From the NCBI RefSeq assembly GCF_040545875.1, contig NZ_JBEPMR010000009.1: a stretch of 64,000 bases of DNA, one strand, 5' to 3'. The notes beneath the pieces were generated by a model, which worked only from the letters and a program-made list of their open reading frames with translations, ran no database searches and had not been told where the DNA came from. The stretch comes from Faecalicatena_A orotica. Its GTDB lineage: Bacteria; Bacillota; Clostridia; Lachnospirales; Lachnospiraceae. Below, in pieces: positions 43,726-52,489 of this stretch (the stretch's first letter is position 1; every line of letters begins with the position of its first letter). Both the position numbers and the translations under genes were made by a program.

Positions 43726-45258
43726 ATGGCAGTAGCGGTTGAAATGTTGAATATATCGAAATTCTTTCCCGGTGTAGTGGCGAATGATAACGTTTCTTTA
43801 AGCGTAGGTGAGGGGGAGATACTTGGACTGATCGGCGAGAACGGTGCCGGAAAATCTACAATGATGAATATGCTGTATGGAATGATGGAGCCGGATCTCG
43901 GTGTAATAAAGCTCTTTGGAAAAGAGGTCCGTATCCAGTCCCCGAATATGGCGATTAAACTGGGAATCGGAATGGTACATCAGCATTTCATGCTGATGCC
44001 GAACTTAAGTGTTTTACAAAACATTATCTTAGGGAAAGCACCAACTAAAAAAGGCCTGATTGACACAAAAGAGGCAAAAGAAAAGATTCGGGAGATCATG
44101 GATACATATGATCTCCCGGTGGATCTGGACGAGAAGGTATACCAGCTTTCCGTTGGGGAAAAACAGAGGGTTGAAATCATCAAGGCGCTGTACAGAGAGG
44201 CGAAGGTGCTGATTCTCGACGAGCCTACGGCGGTACTGACACCAACAGAGACGGATAAGCTTCTGGATGTACTCCGTCTCCTGAAATCAAAGGGATGTGC
44301 CATTATTTTTATCACACATAAGCTCCGTGAAGTGATGGCCATCACCGATAAAATCGTTGTCATGAGAAAGGGGCTCGTCACTGGAAGTCTGGATACTTCG
44401 GAGGCGAATACAGAAGGGCTTTCCGACATGATGGTGGGAAGGAAGGTAAATCTGGAGATTGACCGTAAGCCCTACCAGCCCGGCGAAGATGTTCTGGAGG
44501 TTAAGGATATCCATGCTCTGAACCAGAGAGGCCTGCCGGCATTAAACGGAGTCAGCTTCCATGTTTCAAGAGGGGAAGTTGTGGGAATCGCAGGCGTCGA
44601 AGGGAACGGGCAGACAGAACTGATTGAAGCAGTATCAGGGATGCTGAAGCCTACAGGCGGACAGATTATTTTCAAAGGGCAGGATGTTACCGCCCGGAAT
44701 GTGCGCCAGAGGCGGGAGAGCGGCATGTCCCACATCCCGGAGGACAGGCTGAAAATGGGAAGTGCGGTAAACTGTACCATCAGGGATAACCTGATTCTGA
44801 ACAGGTACTATCAGAAACCATACTGCAAGTCAGGTATCCTCGATAATAAAAAGCTCCATGCCTTGTCAGAGGAGCTATGTAAGAATTTCGACGTAAAGAC
44901 GCCGGATTCTGATTATAAGCTGGGAACACTTTCCGGCGGAAACATGCAGAAGGTCATCTTTGCACGTGAGATGGAAGCTGACCCGGACCTGTTGATTGCG
45001 GCGCAGCCGACAAGAGGGGTTGATATTGGCGCGATAGAATCAATCCACCACAAGATCATTGAAGTACGCGATTCCAACAGGGGTGTCCTGCTGGTCAGTG
45101 CGGAGCTGGATGAGATCCTTTCCCTTTCTGACAGGATTCTGGTTATGTATGAAGGAGAAATCATGGCAGAATTCAAACGCGGGGAAGCAGATGAGAGAAC
45201 GATTGCTGTTTACATGACAGGAGCAAAGAGACAAGGCGGTGATGACGATGAAAAATAA
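43726..45258 (+). CDS. Nucleoside ABC transporter ATPase (NupO/YufO-like)
   Basis: This 510-residue protein has two ABC domains in tandem, as in sugar and nucleoside importers of this class. The first has a full Walker A (GENGAGKST), signature SVGEKQRVE and Walker B LILDEPTAVLTP. The second has a degenerate P-loop (GVEGNGQTEL, no Lys), signature LSGGNMQKV and LLIAAQPTRGVDIGA. Only the first site is likely fully active. It energises the two permeases that follow, the first overlapping its end. Confidence 0.94.
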   Translation: MAVAVEMLNISKFFPGVVANDNVSLSVGEGEILGLIGENGAGKSTMMNMLYGMMEPDLGVIKLFGKEVRIQSPNMAIKLGIGMVHQHFMLMPNLSVLQNIILGKAPTKKGLIDTKEAKEKIREIMDTYDLPVDLDEKVYQLSVGEKQRVEIIKALYREAKVLILDEPTAVLTPTETDKLLDVLRLLKSKGCAIIFITHKLREVMAITDKIVVMRKGLVTGSLDTSEANTEGLSDMMVGRKVNLEIDRKPYQPGEDVLEVKDIHALNQRGLPALNGVSFHVSRGEVVGIAGVEGNGQTELIEAVSGMLKPTGGQIIFKGQDVTARNVRQRRESGMSHIPEDRLKMGSAVNCTIRDNLILNRYYQKPYCKSGILDNKKLHALSEELCKNFDVKTPDSDYKLGTLSGGNMQKVIFAREMEADPDLLIAAQPTRGVDIGAIESIHHKIIEVRDSNRGVLLVSAELDEILSLSDRILVMYEGEIMAEFKRGEADERTIAVYMTGAKRQGGDDDEK

Positions 45259-46333
45259 AGATAACAACAGAATATTATCCGCAGTGGGTGTTGTGGGAAA
45301 ACAAGTTGGCCTGATTGTCATTGCACTGATCCTTGCAACGATCTTCCTGGCCGTATCCGGCTATGAGCCGCTGGCGATCGTAAATGGTATATTTGAGGGA
45401 CTTACCCTTGATATTGCAGGTACTATCCGCTGGGCTACCCCGTTAATCCTCGCCGGGCTTGCAATCTGTGTGACTTACAAGGCGGAAGTTTTTAACCTTG
45501 GTGTGGACGGGCAGCTGTATATGGGTGCCGCGGCGGCGACAGCAGTAGCGGTGAATATCCCGAAATCAATGAACCATGTGGCTGCGCTCGTTCTTGTATT
45601 TTTAGCGGCTATGGCAGCAGGGGCGCTGTTTGCAATGATTCCGGCCCTGATGAAGGTATATCTGAACACGAACGAAGTTGTTTCCACACTGCTTTTGAAC
45701 TTTATCGCGGCTCTGTACGTGGAATATCTCGTAACCGGTCCTTTACGTGATCCGGAAGCCGGGACGAACTTAAATGCCAGTGCCATATTAAATGAAAACA
45801 CATGGCTCCCGCGTATCTCTTATTTTGAGCCATCCTCGGCAAACATTGGTTTTTACATAGCAATTATCGTAATGCTTGTTCTCGCATTCGTTTTCTTTAG
45901 GACGGCATTCGGACACGAGATTAAAGTGGTCGGCTCGAATCCTGTTCTGGCAAAATACTCCGGTATGAAGCCGAAGAAGACGATCCTTCAGGTTATGGCG
46001 ATGAGTGGTGCAATTGCAGGAATTGTCGGGGCTGTAGAGGTTACGGCGGTCCAGCACAGACTTCTGGCAGGGTTTAACCCGGATTTCGGGTTTGACGGTA
46101 TCGTTGTGTCCCTGCTGGCAAACAATAACCCGATCGGTGTGCTGTTCTCCGGTATCTTCTTTGGTGCATTGAAGAACGGCGGAATCAACATGGAACGTAT
46201 CACGGATGTACCGTCCGCAGTAACTGACATTGTAACAGCGATCATATTCATAACAATCAGTGCCAAGTTTGTACTTCCAAGGTTAAAGAGAAAAGCGGCC
46301 GGGAAGAAACAGGCAAGTGAAGGAGGTAAATAG
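45248..46333 (+). CDS. Nucleoside ABC transporter permease 1 (NupP/YufP-like)
   Basis: This 361-residue permease has about nine or ten membrane segments and the BPD_transp_2 signature region (FNLGVDGQLYMGAAAATAVA and GFDGIVVSLLANNNPIGVLFSG). The start at 45248 is chosen because AAGGCGG (45233-45239) is 8 bases upstream; earlier in-frame ATG/GTG codons lie inside or too close to that site. It overlaps the ATPase gene. It pairs with the next gene to form the membrane channel. Confidence 0.93.
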   Translation: MKNKDNNRILSAVGVVGKQVGLIVIALILATIFLAVSGYEPLAIVNGIFEGLTLDIAGTIRWATPLILAGLAICVTYKAEVFNLGVDGQLYMGAAAATAVAVNIPKSMNHVAALVLVFLAAMAAGALFAMIPALMKVYLNTNEVVSTLLLNFIAALYVEYLVTGPLRDPEAGTNLNASAILNENTWLPRISYFEPSSANIGFYIAIIVMLVLAFVFFRTAFGHEIKVVGSNPVLAKYSGMKPKKTILQVMAMSGAIAGIVGAVEVTAVQHRLLAGFNPDFGFDGIVVSLLANNNPIGVLFSGIFFGALKNGGINMERITDVPSAVTDIVTAIIFITISAKFVLPRLKRKAAGKKQASEGGK

Positions 46334-46334
46334 G

Positions 46335-47279
46335 ATGAACATAGCGGTTATTTCTGACACACTGGCATCTATGATAAGAATTGCCACTCCTTTAATGCTC
46401 ATGGCATTGGGCGGTCTTTTGTGCCAGCGGGCGGGTGTCTTCAACATTGCATTGGAAGGTTTCTCTCTGGTAGGCGCATTTGCGGCAGTCGCAGTGGTAC
46501 AGTTTACCGGTGGTAATGTCTGGGCGGGACTCATCGGCGCGATGCTGGTCGGGGCGTTGTACAGTGCACTCTTTGCTTTATTTGTTACGAAATTTAAAGC
46601 CGATAATATCATTGCCAGTATCGCCATGAACATGCTGGGCGCGGGCCTGACTTCCTACCTGCTGCGGGCCATGTTCGAAGTGCAGGGGGCATACAGCCCG
46701 GACAAGATCCATAAGCTGAATATGATCCACATTCCTGTTATTAAAGATATCCCGATCCTGAACTGTATAAGCGGGCAGAGTATTGTGACTTATTTTGCAA
46801 TCTTTCTTGTTGTTGTCATTTACATTATGCTCTTCAAGACAAAGATGGGCTTAAGTATCTGTGCAGTCGGGGAATCCGAAGTGGCAGCTAAGACGGCGGG
46901 CATCAAACCGGCGCTGGTGAAATGGCAGGTCATACTGATTTCAGGTGCACTGTCAGGACTTGCGGGTGCATACTTATCCACAATTTCAGTCTCACAGTTT
47001 TCAGAAGACATGATTCAGGGACGAGGCTTCAATGCATTTACGGCACTCGTTTTTGGAAATGCACACCCGGTCTTCTCTTCACTCGTCACACTGCTTTTTG
47101 GACTCGCAGACGCTGTCGGAATCAGGATAGAACTGGTAGGCATGAATATTTCGCCGTCAATTATTAAGATGTTCCCGTTCCTGTTCGCGATTTTTGCACT
47201 TGCGATCAGTTCTTATACGACAAAGCTGAAGGTGAAAGGTGTGATCGGACATAAAAAGAAAAAGGAGAAAACAGCATGA
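46335..47279 (+). CDS. Nucleoside ABC transporter permease 2 (NupQ/YufQ-like)
   Basis: This 314-residue permease is the second half of the pair, with the same family pattern (FNIALEGFSLVGAFAAVAVV and GRGFNAFTALVFGNAHPVFSSL). AAGGAGG (46320-46326) decides the ATG at 46335; an earlier GTG in frame overlaps the previous stop. Its last codons overlap the transketolase start (ATGA). Confidence 0.93.
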   Translation: MNIAVISDTLASMIRIATPLMLMALGGLLCQRAGVFNIALEGFSLVGAFAAVAVVQFTGGNVWAGLIGAMLVGALYSALFALFVTKFKADNIIASIAMNMLGAGLTSYLLRAMFEVQGAYSPDKIHKLNMIHIPVIKDIPILNCISGQSIVTYFAIFLVVVIYIMLFKTKMGLSICAVGESEVAAKTAGIKPALVKWQVILISGALSGLAGAYLSTISVSQFSEDMIQGRGFNAFTALVFGNAHPVFSSLVTLLFGLADAVGIRIELVGMNISPSIIKMFPFLFAIFALAISSYTTKLKVKGVIGHKKKKEKTA

Positions 47280-49273
47280 ATAAGCAATTAGAGACTTTGG
47301 CAGTGAATGCAGTCCGCATCTTATCCGCGGATATGGTGCAGAAAGCAAATTCAGGGCATCCGGGGCTCCCGTTAGGGGCGGCTCCGATTGCATATGAGGT
47401 CTGGGCGCACCAGATGGACCATAATCCGGCGGACCCGGAATGGATCAATCGTGACAGGTTTATACTGTCGGCGGGGCATGGTTCCTCCATGCTGTATTCT
47501 CTGCTGCATTTATTCGGATATGGGGGGCTTGGGACTGAAGACCTGAAGAATTTCCGCCAGTTAGGTTCCCTGACCCCGGGACACCCCGAATATGGACATA
47601 CAACAGGTGTGGAGGCGACAACAGGACCGCTGGGCGCCGGACTCGGGATGGCAGTCGGAATGGCGATAGCGGAGAAACATCTGGCTGCGAAATTCAACAG
47701 GGAAGGATACCCGGTCTTCGACCATTATACATACGCATTGTGCGGGGACGGCTGCCTGATGGAAGGGATTTCTTCCGAGGCCATGTCTCTGGCAGGTACG
47801 TGCGGCCTTGGGAAACTGATCGTCCTGTATGATTCAAATTCGATTACAATCGAGGGAAGTACCGGGATCGCTTTTACGGAAGATGTGGAAAAGCGTTTCG
47901 AGGCGTTTGGGTTCCAGATACTTACAGTGGAAGACGGGAACGACACGGAGGCAATCGGAAAAGCGGTTGCACAGGCAAAGGCTGATAAGGAAAGGCCTTC
48001 CTTTATTAAAATCACGACAAAAATCGGGTATGGCGTCCCTGCAAAAGAGGGCAGGGCGAGTGCACACGGCGAGCCGCTCGGAGAGGAAAATGTAAAAATC
48101 CTCAGGGAGTCGTTAGGATGGCCCGAACAGGAGGCATTTGCGGTACCCCAGGAAGTTTATGAACACTACAGCACTCTGGCGCGCAGCGGGGCTGCGAAGG
48201 AATATTTCTGGCAGCAGATGTTTGAAGAATATGGAAGAAAGTATCCTGAACTGAAAGCAGGACTGGATGCCTATTATGATGAAGAAGCTCCGCTTAAACT
48301 GCTGGATGACGAAGAATTCTGGGCAAGAACCGGCAAAGCGGAGGCTACAAGGAGCATTTCCGGAAAGGTATTGAATGTTATAAAAGACCGGATGCCGAAC
48401 CTGATCGGTGGTTCCGCAGATCTGGGGCCGTCGAATAAAACTGTTATGAACGGGGAGCCTGATTTCTCGAGAACATGTCCGGAGGGAAGAAATATGCATT
48501 ACGGGGTCAGAGAATTAGGAATGACGGCCGTGGCAAATGGAATCCTGCTGCACGGAGGGCTGCGCACTTATGCCGCGACATTCTTTGTGTTCTCAGACTA
48601 TATGAAACCAATGCTGCGCCTGTCTTCCCTGATGGGGCTGCCAATGATTTCCGTTCTGACCCATGACAGTATTGGGGTCGGGGAGGATGGCCCGACCCAC
48701 GAGCCGGTTGAGCAGCTGACCATGCTGAGGTCCCTCCCGAATATGCATGTGTTCAGGCCGGCCGATGAGATGGAGACGAAGGCGGCATGGTATTCGGCCC
48801 TGACATCACTTAAGACGCCGACCTGCCTCGTTCTTTCCAGACAAAACCTTCCTGTATTAAAGGACAGCGGGAAAGAAGCACTGCGAGGGGGATATATCCT
48901 GAAGAAGGAATCCTCTGACACGGCAGATATCCTGTTCATAGCGACAGGGTCAGAGACAGGCGTTGCACTGGAGGCTGCCTTAAAGCTGGAGGAGGAAGGA
49001 ATTTCCGCCAGAGTAGTAAGCATGCCGTGTCTGGATGTATTCGAGGAACAGGACAAAGCCTATCAGGAGTCCGTACTTCCGAAGAATGTAAGAAACCGTG
49101 CCGTTGTCGAAGCTGGCAGCAGTGTATCCTGGGGAAAGTATATCGGCATAGACGGATGCTATATTACAATGGATGAATTCGGGGCTTCCGCACCGGCGGG
49201 CCAGTTATTCGAAAAATATGGATTTACGGCTGATGCAGTAGTTAAACGTGTGCGGGAGTGTTTCGCGTTATAA
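47276..49273 (+). CDS. tkt: Transketolase
   Basis: This full-length enzyme of 665 residues uses thiamine diphosphate to move two-carbon units between ketose and aldose phosphates. Key motifs are KANSGHPGLPLGAAPIAY, GPLGAGLGMAVGMAIAEKH, the cofactor motif CGDGCLMEGISSEAMSLAG, and GVRELGMTAVANGI with the activating Glu. As the last gene of the nucleoside operon it would feed ribose 5-phosphate into glycolysis. It overlaps the permease by 4 bases. Confidence 0.96.
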   Translation: MNKQLETLAVNAVRILSADMVQKANSGHPGLPLGAAPIAYEVWAHQMDHNPADPEWINRDRFILSAGHGSSMLYSLLHLFGYGGLGTEDLKNFRQLGSLTPGHPEYGHTTGVEATTGPLGAGLGMAVGMAIAEKHLAAKFNREGYPVFDHYTYALCGDGCLMEGISSEAMSLAGTCGLGKLIVLYDSNSITIEGSTGIAFTEDVEKRFEAFGFQILTVEDGNDTEAIGKAVAQAKADKERPSFIKITTKIGYGVPAKEGRASAHGEPLGEENVKILRESLGWPEQEAFAVPQEVYEHYSTLARSGAAKEYFWQQMFEEYGRKYPELKAGLDAYYDEEAPLKLLDDEEFWARTGKAEATRSISGKVLNVIKDRMPNLIGGSADLGPSNKTVMNGEPDFSRTCPEGRNMHYGVRELGMTAVANGILLHGGLRTYAATFFVFSDYMKPMLRLSSLMGLPMISVLTHDSIGVGEDGPTHEPVEQLTMLRSLPNMHVFRPADEMETKAAWYSALTSLKTPTCLVLSRQNLPVLKDSGKEALRGGYILKKESSDTADILFIATGSETGVALEAALKLEEEGISARVVSMPCLDVFEEQDKAYQESVLPKNVRNRAVVEAGSSVSWGKYIGIDGCYITMDEFGASAPAGQLFEKYGFTADAVVKRVRECFAL

Positions 49274-49282
49274 ATAGTTATT

Positions 49283-49317
49283 GAGGTATTTCACGAGTTT
49301 CGTATTTATGTTATAAT
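49283..49317 (+). promoter_or_regulatory. Promoter of the DeoR-type gene (right-half repeat copy)
   Basis: TTCACG (49290-49295), 16 bases, then an extended -10 TGTTATAAT (49309-49317). The whole 35 bases match 278-312 at 31 positions, so the promoter is part of a dispersed repeat. It lies about 58 bases before the TTG start. Confidence 0.7.
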
Positions 49318-49374
49318 GATCTTGGTGTTATAACGCATTCTCGGCGGGAGATTGTAGAGTGAGAGGTATTTCTT

Positions 49375-50154
49375 TTGAGTAAAAAAGAGGATAGATTAAA
49401 TAAGTTGGTAGAAATATTAAAAAAGCAGAATGGTGCCACGATCCGTGATCTTGCACAGATGCTGGATGTGTCCGAGATGACTGTGCGCAGGGATATGGAT
49501 ACACTCAAAGCAAAGAATGTGATATTAGACATTCCGGGTGCGGCAGTCTTGAACACCCAGTATACATATGAAGTGGAAGATGATGCGTATCAGCTCTCTA
49601 TGGCGACCCGCTCACATACAAAAGAGAAGGAGCGCATCGGGAAGTTTGCTTCTTCGCTGATTCAGCAGGACGACTGCGTGATCATTGATAATGGCTCTAC
49701 GGTGGAATATCTGGCGGACAATATCGCGAAGGATACGAAGATGACGGTGTTTACATGCAATCTGAATATCCTGAACAGGATATGCAACAACCCCAATATC
49801 TCTATCATTTTCGGCGGCGGTTACTACCATCCGGATACGACGTTATTTGAATCCGCGGAGAATATTACGCTGATTAAGAATATCCGGGCCACTAAGGTTT
49901 TCGCGTCGGCGGCGGGGGTCCATGATACGATGGGGGTTACCTGCATGAATAATTATGAACTGGAGATCAAGCAGACGATCATCCAGTCGGGAGCAGAGAA
50001 GATACTGCTCGTGGATTCCAGCAAGTTCGGGGTGATTAAGCCGTGCTTTGTGACGGATCTGGATATCTTTGACAGAATCATTACAGATACAAACCTTTCA
50101 GAAGACTGGGTGCAGCTGATCCGGGAGAAGGGGATACGTCTGGATATGGTCTAA
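49375..50154 (+). CDS. DeoR-family transcriptional regulator
   Basis: This 259-residue repressor-type protein has an N-terminal winged helix (DRLNKLVEILKKQNGATIRDLAQMLDVSEMTVRRDMDTL) and a C-terminal sugar-phosphate sensing domain (about 80-250, with IDNGSTVEYLADNI and the later ILLVDSSKFG). It starts at TTG with GAGAGG upstream. It follows the nucleoside operon on the same strand, under its own promoter, and is the best candidate for its repressor, presumably released by a (deoxy)ribose phosphate. Confidence 0.92.
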   Translation: MSKKEDRLNKLVEILKKQNGATIRDLAQMLDVSEMTVRRDMDTLKAKNVILDIPGAAVLNTQYTYEVEDDAYQLSMATRSHTKEKERIGKFASSLIQQDDCVIIDNGSTVEYLADNIAKDTKMTVFTCNLNILNRICNNPNISIIFGGGYYHPDTTLFESAENITLIKNIRATKVFASAAGVHDTMGVTCMNNYELEIKQTIIQSGAEKILLVDSSKFGVIKPCFVTDLDIFDRIITDTNLSEDWVQLIREKGIRLDMV

Positions 50155-50177
50155 TGCTCGTACTTGGCGGGGTATTT
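50152..50177 (+). repeat. Dispersed repeat, left-half copy
   Basis: Twenty-six bases match 261-286 with two differences, starting with the TAA stop of the DeoR-type gene itself. GCTCG (50156-50160) can pair with CGAGC (50179-50183). Confidence 0.6.
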
Positions 50178-50214
50178 TCGAGCCTGGTAAGACATACACC
50201 TGAATTCTTAGCGA

Positions 50215-50243
50215 GGATCTGGCAGATGCCAGGTCCTTGTTAT
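50215..50243 (+). terminator. Terminator of the DeoR-type gene
   Basis: GGATCTGGC (50215-50223) pairs with GCCAGGTCC (50228-50236) with one wobble around AGAT, then TTGTTAT. Confidence 0.75.
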
Positions 50244-50275
50244 CGTTATTGTATTCTATTTGCTTGGAATAGAAG

Positions 50276-50305
50276 TTGCATTTTTATACCAGAATATAGT
50301 ATACT
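50276..50305 (+). promoter_or_regulatory. Promoter of the patatin-OTC gene
   Basis: TTGCAT (50276-50281), 18 bases, TATACT (50300-50305), about 22 bases before the ATG at 50327 and followed by GAGGTGAG as a ribosome site. Confidence 0.5.
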
Positions 50306-50326
50306 ATCATAAATCGAGGTGAGCGT

Positions 50327-52420
50327 ATGGAAGTATTACTGGATCTGTCTAAGGAATATGGAATTGTACTGGATGGAGGGGGCGCCAGGGGTGCCTACCA
50401 GATTGGTGCATGGAAGGCGCTGAAGGAAGCCGGGGTAAAGATCAATGCCGTTGCAGGAACGTCTGTTGGAGCGCTGAACGGTGCCCTGATCTGTATGGAT
50501 GATGTCGAAAATGCAGAGAAGATCTGGAGTGAGATGACATTTTCCAAGGTTATGGATGTGGATGATGGCTGGATGGAGCGGCTGTTCAGCCATGAGAATA
50601 AGTTTACGGAAGTCATCGCAGAGATCTGGAAGACCCTGTCAGACGGCGGTGTGGATGTGACGCCCCTGCGTGAGCTGATTCATGAAGTCATCGATGAAGA
50701 GAAGATTCGTGCATCGGGGAAGGAGTTCTGCCTCCTGACCTTTTCACTGACAGACTTTAAGGAACTGGACCTGAGTCTGGAGGATATCCCGGAGGGGATG
50801 CTGGAGGATTTTCTGCTTGCCAGTGCATACCTTCTTGGTTTCAAGAATGAAAAGCTGCACGGCAAACGGTATATAGATGGCGGTGTCGTGAATAATGTAC
50901 CGCTGAAGTCACTGGTGCGCCGGGGATACTCAGACATCATAGAGATCCGCATTTACGGGCCGGGCCGGGAACCGAGGGTGAAGATGCCTGATGACAGTGA
51001 GAAGTACCATATCGGGCCGCGGGTTGGTCTGGGAAGTATCATTGAGTTTGACAGCAGGAGAAGCCGCCAGAATATGAAGATCGGGTACTTCGATGCAAAG
51101 AGGATGCTGTACGGGCTGGAGGGATTTATTTATTATCTGGCATGTACCCATGACGAAGTATGGTTTGAAGAACGGTTTTCAGATATCAGTGAGATAGAAA
51201 AGGCGGAGATGGCGTTTATCTTGAAGCTGCCGCCGACATTTACCGGAAAAGAGTTATATATGGCGATGCTGGAAGCCAGCGCGAAGCAGCTGCGGATTCC
51301 AAAGTACCAGATATATACAGTGGATGAATTATTTGACCTGACAGCGAAGAGATATGAGGAACTGGCGGACAAGATTCACCTGCCCAGATTTACACACGTA
51401 CTAATGAACATAGGAAGGGAAAATGAGATGAATTTAAAAGGAAGAAATTTTTTGACACTGAAAGACTTTACACCGGAAGAAATTACTTATCTGCTTGACC
51501 TTGCTGCAGACCTGAAAGGAAAGAAGAAAAACGGAGTGCCTGTAGACCATTACAAGGGAAAGAACATTGCCCTGATCTTTGAGAAGACAAGCACAAGGAC
51601 CCGCTGTGCATTTGAGGTTGCCGCACATGACATGGGAATGGGAAGCACATATCTTGATCCAAGCGGTTCCCAGATCGGCAAGAAAGAGAGCATCCGGGAT
51701 ACGGCAAGAGTATTAGGAAGAATGTATGACGGAATTGAGTACCGCGGATTTGGCCAGGAGGTCGTAGAAGAACTGGCAAAATACGCAGGCGTGCCTGTGT
51801 GGAATGGCCTGACAAATGAATACCACCCGACCCAGATGCTGGCGGACCTTTTAACGATCCGTGAACATTTCGGAAGACTGAAAGGCATTAAATTAGTATA
51901 CATGGGGGATGCAAGATACAACATGGGCAATTCCCTTATGATTGCATGTGCAAAGATGGGAATGCATTTTGTGGCATGCACCACGGCAGAATACTTCCCG
52001 AATCAGGAACTGGTCGACACCTGCAAAGGCTATGCAGCAGAATCAGGTGCGACAATCACCCTGACAGAAGATGTTGACGCAGGGACAAAAGGTGCGGATG
52101 TCATCTATACGGATGTATGGGTATCAATGGGCGAGCCGGATGAAGTCTGGGAAAAGAGAATCAAAGAATTATCACCATACAAAGTAACAAAAGAAGTTAT
52201 GGAGAACGCTGGCGACGGAGCGATCTTCCTCCACTGCCTGCCCGCATTCCACGACTTAGAGACAAAGATCGGTAAAGAGATGGGTGAGCGTTTCGGCGTG
52301 AATGATATGGAAGTAACGGACGAAGTATTCGAATCCGTGCAGTCAAAAGTCTTCGATGAAGCAGAGAACCGTATGCATACAATCAAGGCAGTCATGGTGG
52401 CAACATTAGGCGAATTTTAA
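50327..52420 (+). CDS. Patatin-like phospholipase fused in frame to ornithine carbamoyltransferase
   Basis: One uninterrupted frame of 697 codons encodes two complete, unrelated proteins. Residues 1 to about 360 are a patatin-like lipid acyl hydrolase: oxyanion loop G17-G18-G19-A20-R21-G22, nucleophile S46 in GTSVG, and catalytic D184 in DGG. Residues 368-697 are a full ornithine carbamoyltransferase beginning MNLKGRNFLTLKDFTPEE. It has the carbamoyl phosphate site STRTR (422-426), HPTQ, VSMGE and the ornithine-site HCLPAFHD. No stop codon separates them. The OTC part has its own good ribosome site and ATG at 51428, so a separate OTC may also be made. A lost stop codon, by mutation or sequencing error, is the main alternative to a true fusion protein. 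Confidence 0.85.
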   Translation: MEVLLDLSKEYGIVLDGGGARGAYQIGAWKALKEAGVKINAVAGTSVGALNGALICMDDVENAEKIWSEMTFSKVMDVDDGWMERLFSHENKFTEVIAEIWKTLSDGGVDVTPLRELIHEVIDEEKIRASGKEFCLLTFSLTDFKELDLSLEDIPEGMLEDFLLASAYLLGFKNEKLHGKRYIDGGVVNNVPLKSLVRRGYSDIIEIRIYGPGREPRVKMPDDSEKYHIGPRVGLGSIIEFDSRRSRQNMKIGYFDAKRMLYGLEGFIYYLACTHDEVWFEERFSDISEIEKAEMAFILKLPPTFTGKELYMAMLEASAKQLRIPKYQIYTVDELFDLTAKRYEELADKIHLPRFTHVLMNIGRENEMNLKGRNFLTLKDFTPEEITYLLDLAADLKGKKKNGVPVDHYKGKNIALIFEKTSTRTRCAFEVAAHDMGMGSTYLDPSGSQIGKKESIRDTARVLGRMYDGIEYRGFGQEVVEELAKYAGVPVWNGLTNEYHPTQMLADLLTIREHFGRLKGIKLVYMGDARYNMGNSLMIACAKMGMHFVACTTAEYFPNQELVDTCKGYAAESGATITLTEDVDAGTKGADVIYTDVWVSMGEPDEVWEKRIKELSPYKVTKEVMENAGDGAIFLHCLPAFHDLETKIGKEMGERFGVNDMEVTDEVFESVQSKVFDEAENRMHTIKAVMVATLGEF
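51412..51420 (+). promoter_or_regulatory. Internal ribosome binding site for the OTC part
   Basis: AGGAAGGGA lies 7 bases before an in-frame ATG (51428) that matches the normal start of ornithine carbamoyltransferases. It suggests the two parts were once separate genes and that OTC can still be initiated internally. Confidence 0.6.
51428..52420 (+). CDS. argF: Ornithine carbamoyltransferase from internal start (alternative product)
   Basis: This is the 330-residue enzyme that would result from the internal ATG. It joins carbamoyl phosphate and ornithine to give citrulline in arginine synthesis, or runs in reverse in citrulline breakdown. Residues S55-T56-R57-T58-R59 and the HCLP segment are intact and the length is normal for the family. 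No other arginine genes are nearby. Whether it is made alone, as part of the fusion, or both cannot be seen from sequence. The last codons fall within a 51-base dispersed repeat. Confidence 0.55.
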   Translation: MNLKGRNFLTLKDFTPEEITYLLDLAADLKGKKKNGVPVDHYKGKNIALIFEKTSTRTRCAFEVAAHDMGMGSTYLDPSGSQIGKKESIRDTARVLGRMYDGIEYRGFGQEVVEELAKYAGVPVWNGLTNEYHPTQMLADLLTIREHFGRLKGIKLVYMGDARYNMGNSLMIACAKMGMHFVACTTAEYFPNQELVDTCKGYAAESGATITLTEDVDAGTKGADVIYTDVWVSMGEPDEVWEKRIKELSPYKVTKEVMENAGDGAIFLHCLPAFHDLETKIGKEMGERFGVNDMEVTDEVFESVQSKVFDEAENRMHTIKAVMVATLGEF

Positions 52421-52463
52421 GAATATTCAGAAAACGGAGGGCAAAGGGGTCAGACCCCTTTGC
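52413..52463 (+). repeat. 51-base dispersed repeat, copy 2 (GGGGTCAGACCCC palindrome)
   Basis: It matches 29717-29767 at 47 of 51 positions and ends with GCAAAGGGGTC, A, GACCCCTTTGC, a perfect 11-base inverted repeat. The repeat begins inside the coding region, and the OTC stop codon (52418-52420) is part of it. The hairpin may also act as a terminator. Confidence 0.8.
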
Positions 52464-52489
52464 CAATCGTTTGAATTTGGGGTGAAGTT

